Origin: Methylacidiphilaceae bacterium UBA1321 | GTDB lineage: Bacteria; Verrucomicrobiota; Verrucomicrobiia; Methylacidiphilales; UBA1321 | DNA: 7,037 nt | Direction: 5' to 3' | NCBI GenBank assembly: GCA_002306945.1 | Contig: DBTH01000316.1 | Span: 1-7,037 of the forward strand | In this document: positions 5,099-7,037 of the stretch, in pieces | How positions within the stretch are numbered: position 1 is the first letter of the stretch | Layout: every line of letters starts with the position of its first letter | Made by a program: the position numbers and the translations under genes | Notes under the pieces: generated by a model | What the model saw: the letters and a program-made list of their open reading frames with translations, nothing else | What the model was told of the DNA's origin: nothing | The model's database searches: none

Positions 5099-6781
5099 AT
5101 GAGTATTGAAGCCGTAGATCAAGCCATTCGCCAGGAAACCGGAACCGGTTCGACTGATGCGACCAAGTCAGCCCGCGTGCGTCGCGGGGTTTATAGCATG
5201 CGCGACAAGCCGGGTCATTACATGATTCGGTTTCGCGTGCCGTCAGGAATTCTGACTGCGGATCAACTCGATTTGGCGGCGGGCATTGCGGAACAGGTTG
5301 GCTGGCCGCTCGGCGTTCATCTCACGACCCGGCAGGGAATCGAAATCCCCGGCGTTCCCGCCGACAAGGTGATCGGTTATTTGCGCCTGCTGGAAAAATC
5401 CGGAATCACAACGTTTCTGACTGGTGGCAACGGCGTTCGCAGCGTCGTCTCCTGTCCGCTCAGCGGCGTGACGCCGGATGCGGCTTTCGATATCACGCCT
5501 TACGCGCTCGCGGTCGACCGTTATTTCCAATCGAAGGAAGAATATCAGGCGATGCCGCGTAAATTCAAAATCGCGTTCGAAGGTTGCGCCAAGGCCGATC
5601 ACGTTCGCACCCTGGCGACCGATTTTGGCGCGCGCGCGGTTGTGCGCGATGGACGCAAAGGTTTTCACGTGACCGTCGGCGGCGGACTCGGCGCGTTGCC
5701 GAAGATCGCGCAAGTGCTGGAGGAATTCGTTCCGGCGGAAGACATCCTTTGGGAAATCGAATCGGTTCTTAAGGTTTTCGTTCAATACAGCAACCGCGAG
5801 AACCGCGCGCATTCGCGTCTCAAGTGGCTCCTCGAAGATCGCGGCCTGGAGTGGTTCAAAACGGAATTCGCCACCGCGAAGAAGCATCTCAAGGAGTCAG
5901 GCCAACGTCCGGAAGTGAAGTTGCCGGAAATCGTCGAAACGGCTGTGGATGCCTCATCGTTTCATGCGCAACCTCCGGCCACCGATCTCTACCCGGTCTG
6001 GAAGGAAACCAACGTCGCGGAGGAAAATCAAAAAGGGCTGGCGACCGTCTGGGTGCGCGTTCCCGAAGGCGACCTCTCCGTTGCGCAATTGCGTCAGGTG
6101 GGCGACATTGTCCGCCGTTTTGCGGGCAGTCTTCGCCTCTCGCTCGAACAGGATTTGGTTTTGCGTCGCGTGCCGGAGACCGCTTTGCCGGAATTGTACG
6201 AGGCGTTGCAAAAGGCAGGTCTTTCCGCCTGTTGCGCCAACGAACTGGCCGACATCACCCGTTGCGCCGGCGCGGACGTCTGCCTCTCGGCCCTTACAAA
6301 TTCCCGCGCGGCGACGGCGACGATTTCCGAAGCGCTCAAGGGCAAGCTCGACCGTGATCCGGTCTTGAAAAAACTCCGCATCCGCGTTTCCGGCTGCCCG
6401 AATTCGTGCAGTCACCACTACGCTGCCGACATCGGTGTTTTCGGACTTTCCAGGAAGATCAACGACCGGCCCGTGCCGCATTACGCGCTCGTGCTCGGCG
6501 GTTCCTCCGAGGGTGGGATTCTCGGCCAACGCGCCGCGGAAGTTCCGGCCCTGCGCGTCGGGCAGGCAGTTAAAGCAACGCTGCTATTCTACCGCTCTTC
6601 GCGCCAGAACGAGGAAACATTCGCCGCATTCGTGAAGCGCGTGGGCGTGGCCGCATTCAAGGAAAAACTCTCCGCGCTGGCGCAAGTGCCGCCGCTCGAA
6701 GTCGCTCCGGCGGTCTACCGCGACCTCGGTGCCGACGGCGATTTCAAGGTCGGCGCGCGCAAGGGCGAATGCGCTGCTTGA
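5099..6781 (+). CDS. Ferredoxin-type siroheme nitrite/sulfite reductase
   Basis: Six-electron reductase of nitrite to ammonia or sulfite to sulfide, using siroheme coupled to a [4Fe-4S] cluster; probably cytosolic and assimilatory. The 560-aa protein shows the duplicated family layout. The first ferredoxin-like half-domain is about 29-95 (GVYSMRDKPGHYMIRFR, then HLTTRQGIEI at 74-83). The first catalytic half is about 110-260 (SVVSCPLSG, MPRKFKIAFEGC, GFHVTVGGGLG). A second half-domain is about 310-380, followed by the cofactor domain. The four cluster ligands are C389 and C395 (RCAGADVC) and C433 and C437 (SGCPNSC), followed by ADIGVFG. GCPNSC is the form seen in ferredoxin nitrite reductases and SirA/NirA-type enzymes, whereas plant and cyanobacterial sulfite reductases usually have GCPNGC. 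This leans towards the NirA/SirA clade but does not settle the substrate. There is no flavin domain, so electrons must come from a separate donor. The ATG at 5099 has no clear Shine-Dalgarno. It is transcribed divergently from ubiX with no cys or nas neighbour in view. Confidence 0.9.
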   Translation: MSIEAVDQAIRQETGTGSTDATKSARVRRGVYSMRDKPGHYMIRFRVPSGILTADQLDLAAGIAEQVGWPLGVHLTTRQGIEIPGVPADKVIGYLRLLEKSGITTFLTGGNGVRSVVSCPLSGVTPDAAFDITPYALAVDRYFQSKEEYQAMPRKFKIAFEGCAKADHVRTLATDFGARAVVRDGRKGFHVTVGGGLGALPKIAQVLEEFVPAEDILWEIESVLKVFVQYSNRENRAHSRLKWLLEDRGLEWFKTEFATAKKHLKESGQRPEVKLPEIVETAVDASSFHAQPPATDLYPVWKETNVAEENQKGLATVWVRVPEGDLSVAQLRQVGDIVRRFAGSLRLSLEQDLVLRRVPETALPELYEALQKAGLSACCANELADITRCAGADVCLSALTNSRAATATISEALKGKLDRDPVLKKLRIRVSGCPNSCSHHYAADIGVFGLSRKINDRPVPHYALVLGGSSEGGILGQRAAEVPALRVGQAVKATLLFYRSSRQNEETFAAFVKRVGVAAFKEKLSALAQVPPLEVAPAVYRDLGADGDFKVGARKGECAA

Positions 6782-6786
6782 AGCGG

Positions 6787-6840
6787 AAAAGCAAAAGGCT
6801 TTTTGACCGAATTAACGGAATTAACGAAAATTAAAAGGCA
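6787..6840 (+). repeat. Gene-end AT-rich repeat, copy 2 (after the reductase)
   Basis: It begins within about ten bases of the reductase stop. It contains two exact tandem 9-mers GAATTAACG (6809-6817 and 6818-6826), followed by a degenerate third unit (AAAATTAAA). The stretch 6801-6826 is the inverted counterpart of 179-204 with 23 of 26 identities, and similarity continues weakly on both sides. Its first part, AAAAGC (6787-6792) and GCTTTT (6798-6803) around a 5-nt loop, could form a weak AT-rich hairpin ending in T residues. This might act as a poor terminator, but the hairpin is not preserved in copy 1. Confidence 0.6.
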
Positions 6841-7037
6841 GCGGATTTTATCGGGAACTCAGGAAATCAAGAAGGTATGGGATGTTATATCCTGAATTAC
6901 TGGAGTTGAAAAAACTGGAACCTGGCATTTTCCCCGCCTTTCACTGAAAAGAAAAAACTCTGAGCCGTAACTATTCAAAACCTCACGCCCGATCTTGAGT
7001 TTTCCCGAGGCGAAGGCTTCGTTGCGCGTCGGTCACT
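6841..7037. other. Intergenic sequence without a recognisable gene
   Basis: No ORF with recognisable protein character and no RNA gene is seen here. Composition is AT-rich compared with the coding regions up to about 6980, then GC-richer. Small dyads are present, such as CGAAG/CTTCG at 7010-7020. AAAACTC (6954-6960) faces GAGTTTT (6997-7003) across 36 nt. The words ATCTTGAG and GGCGAAGG in 6992-7016 also occur in the REP-like element at 28-74, with a longer spacer here. Confidence 0.4.

Noticed and set aside
5243..5887. 214-codon open frame on the minus strand inside the reductase gene
   Set aside because: It is antisense to conserved siroheme reductase segments, and its Arg/Ala-rich product resembles no known family.
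6809..6835. Tandem 9-mers as a CRISPR array or VNTR
   Set aside because: Only two exact units plus a degenerate third, with no spacers and units far too short for CRISPR. They are treated as part of the dispersed repeat.
6954..7003. AAAACTC/GAGTTTT inverted repeat as a terminator for the reductase
   Set aside because: The 36-nt loop, AT-rich 7-bp arms and distance of more than 170 nt from the stop make a functional terminator unlikely.

Overview
The window holds a compact, leftward-transcribed block of menaquinone (vitamin K2) genes of the futalosine pathway. In transcription order on the minus strand it runs ubiX (flavin prenyltransferase), mqnP (UbiA-type prenyltransferase), mqnE (aminofutalosine synthase, radical SAM), mqnA (chorismate dehydratase) and mqnC (cyclic dehypoxanthinyl futalosine synthase, radical SAM). 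A divergent gene on the plus strand encodes a ferredoxin-type siroheme nitrite/sulfite reductase. All six proteins look full length, and I see no frameshifted or broken gene.

Layout: 1-230 is intergenic. It contains a long imperfect hairpin that resembles a REP element (28-74), a probable intrinsic terminator for the mqn operon (106-126, minus strand), a second hairpin (141-159) and an AT-rich repeat copy (172-222). Positions 231-4854 are the five-gene operon, with junctions of -4 to +23 bp except for an ambiguous mqnE/mqnA junction. Positions 4855-5098 are the AT-richer divergent control region, with several dyads and two tiny ORFs. The reductase occupies 5099-6781. Positions 6782-7037 are intergenic and begin with a second copy of the AT-rich repeat, placed after the stop codon in the same relative orientation as the copy that follows mqnC.

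How the genes work together: MqnA dehydrates chorismate. MqnE joins the product to SAM-derived adenosine to give aminofutalosine, and MqnC cyclises the dehypoxanthinyl form. MqnP prenylates the naphthoate, and UbiX makes the prenyl-FMN needed by a UbiD-type decarboxylase. The genes for MqnB, MqnD, the UbiD-like decarboxylase and the methyltransferase are not in the window and must lie elsewhere. The siroheme reductase is a separate transcription unit with no obvious link to menaquinone.

Organism: a GC-rich bacterium that uses the futalosine route, with little sign of Shine-Dalgarno sequences at most starts. This would fit Verrucomicrobiota or a relative in the PVC group, with Acidobacteria as an alternative. 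That is an inference from gene content and style, not a demonstrated placement. I see no evidence of a new multi-gene system. The least explained parts are the gene-end repeat and the structured divergent region.
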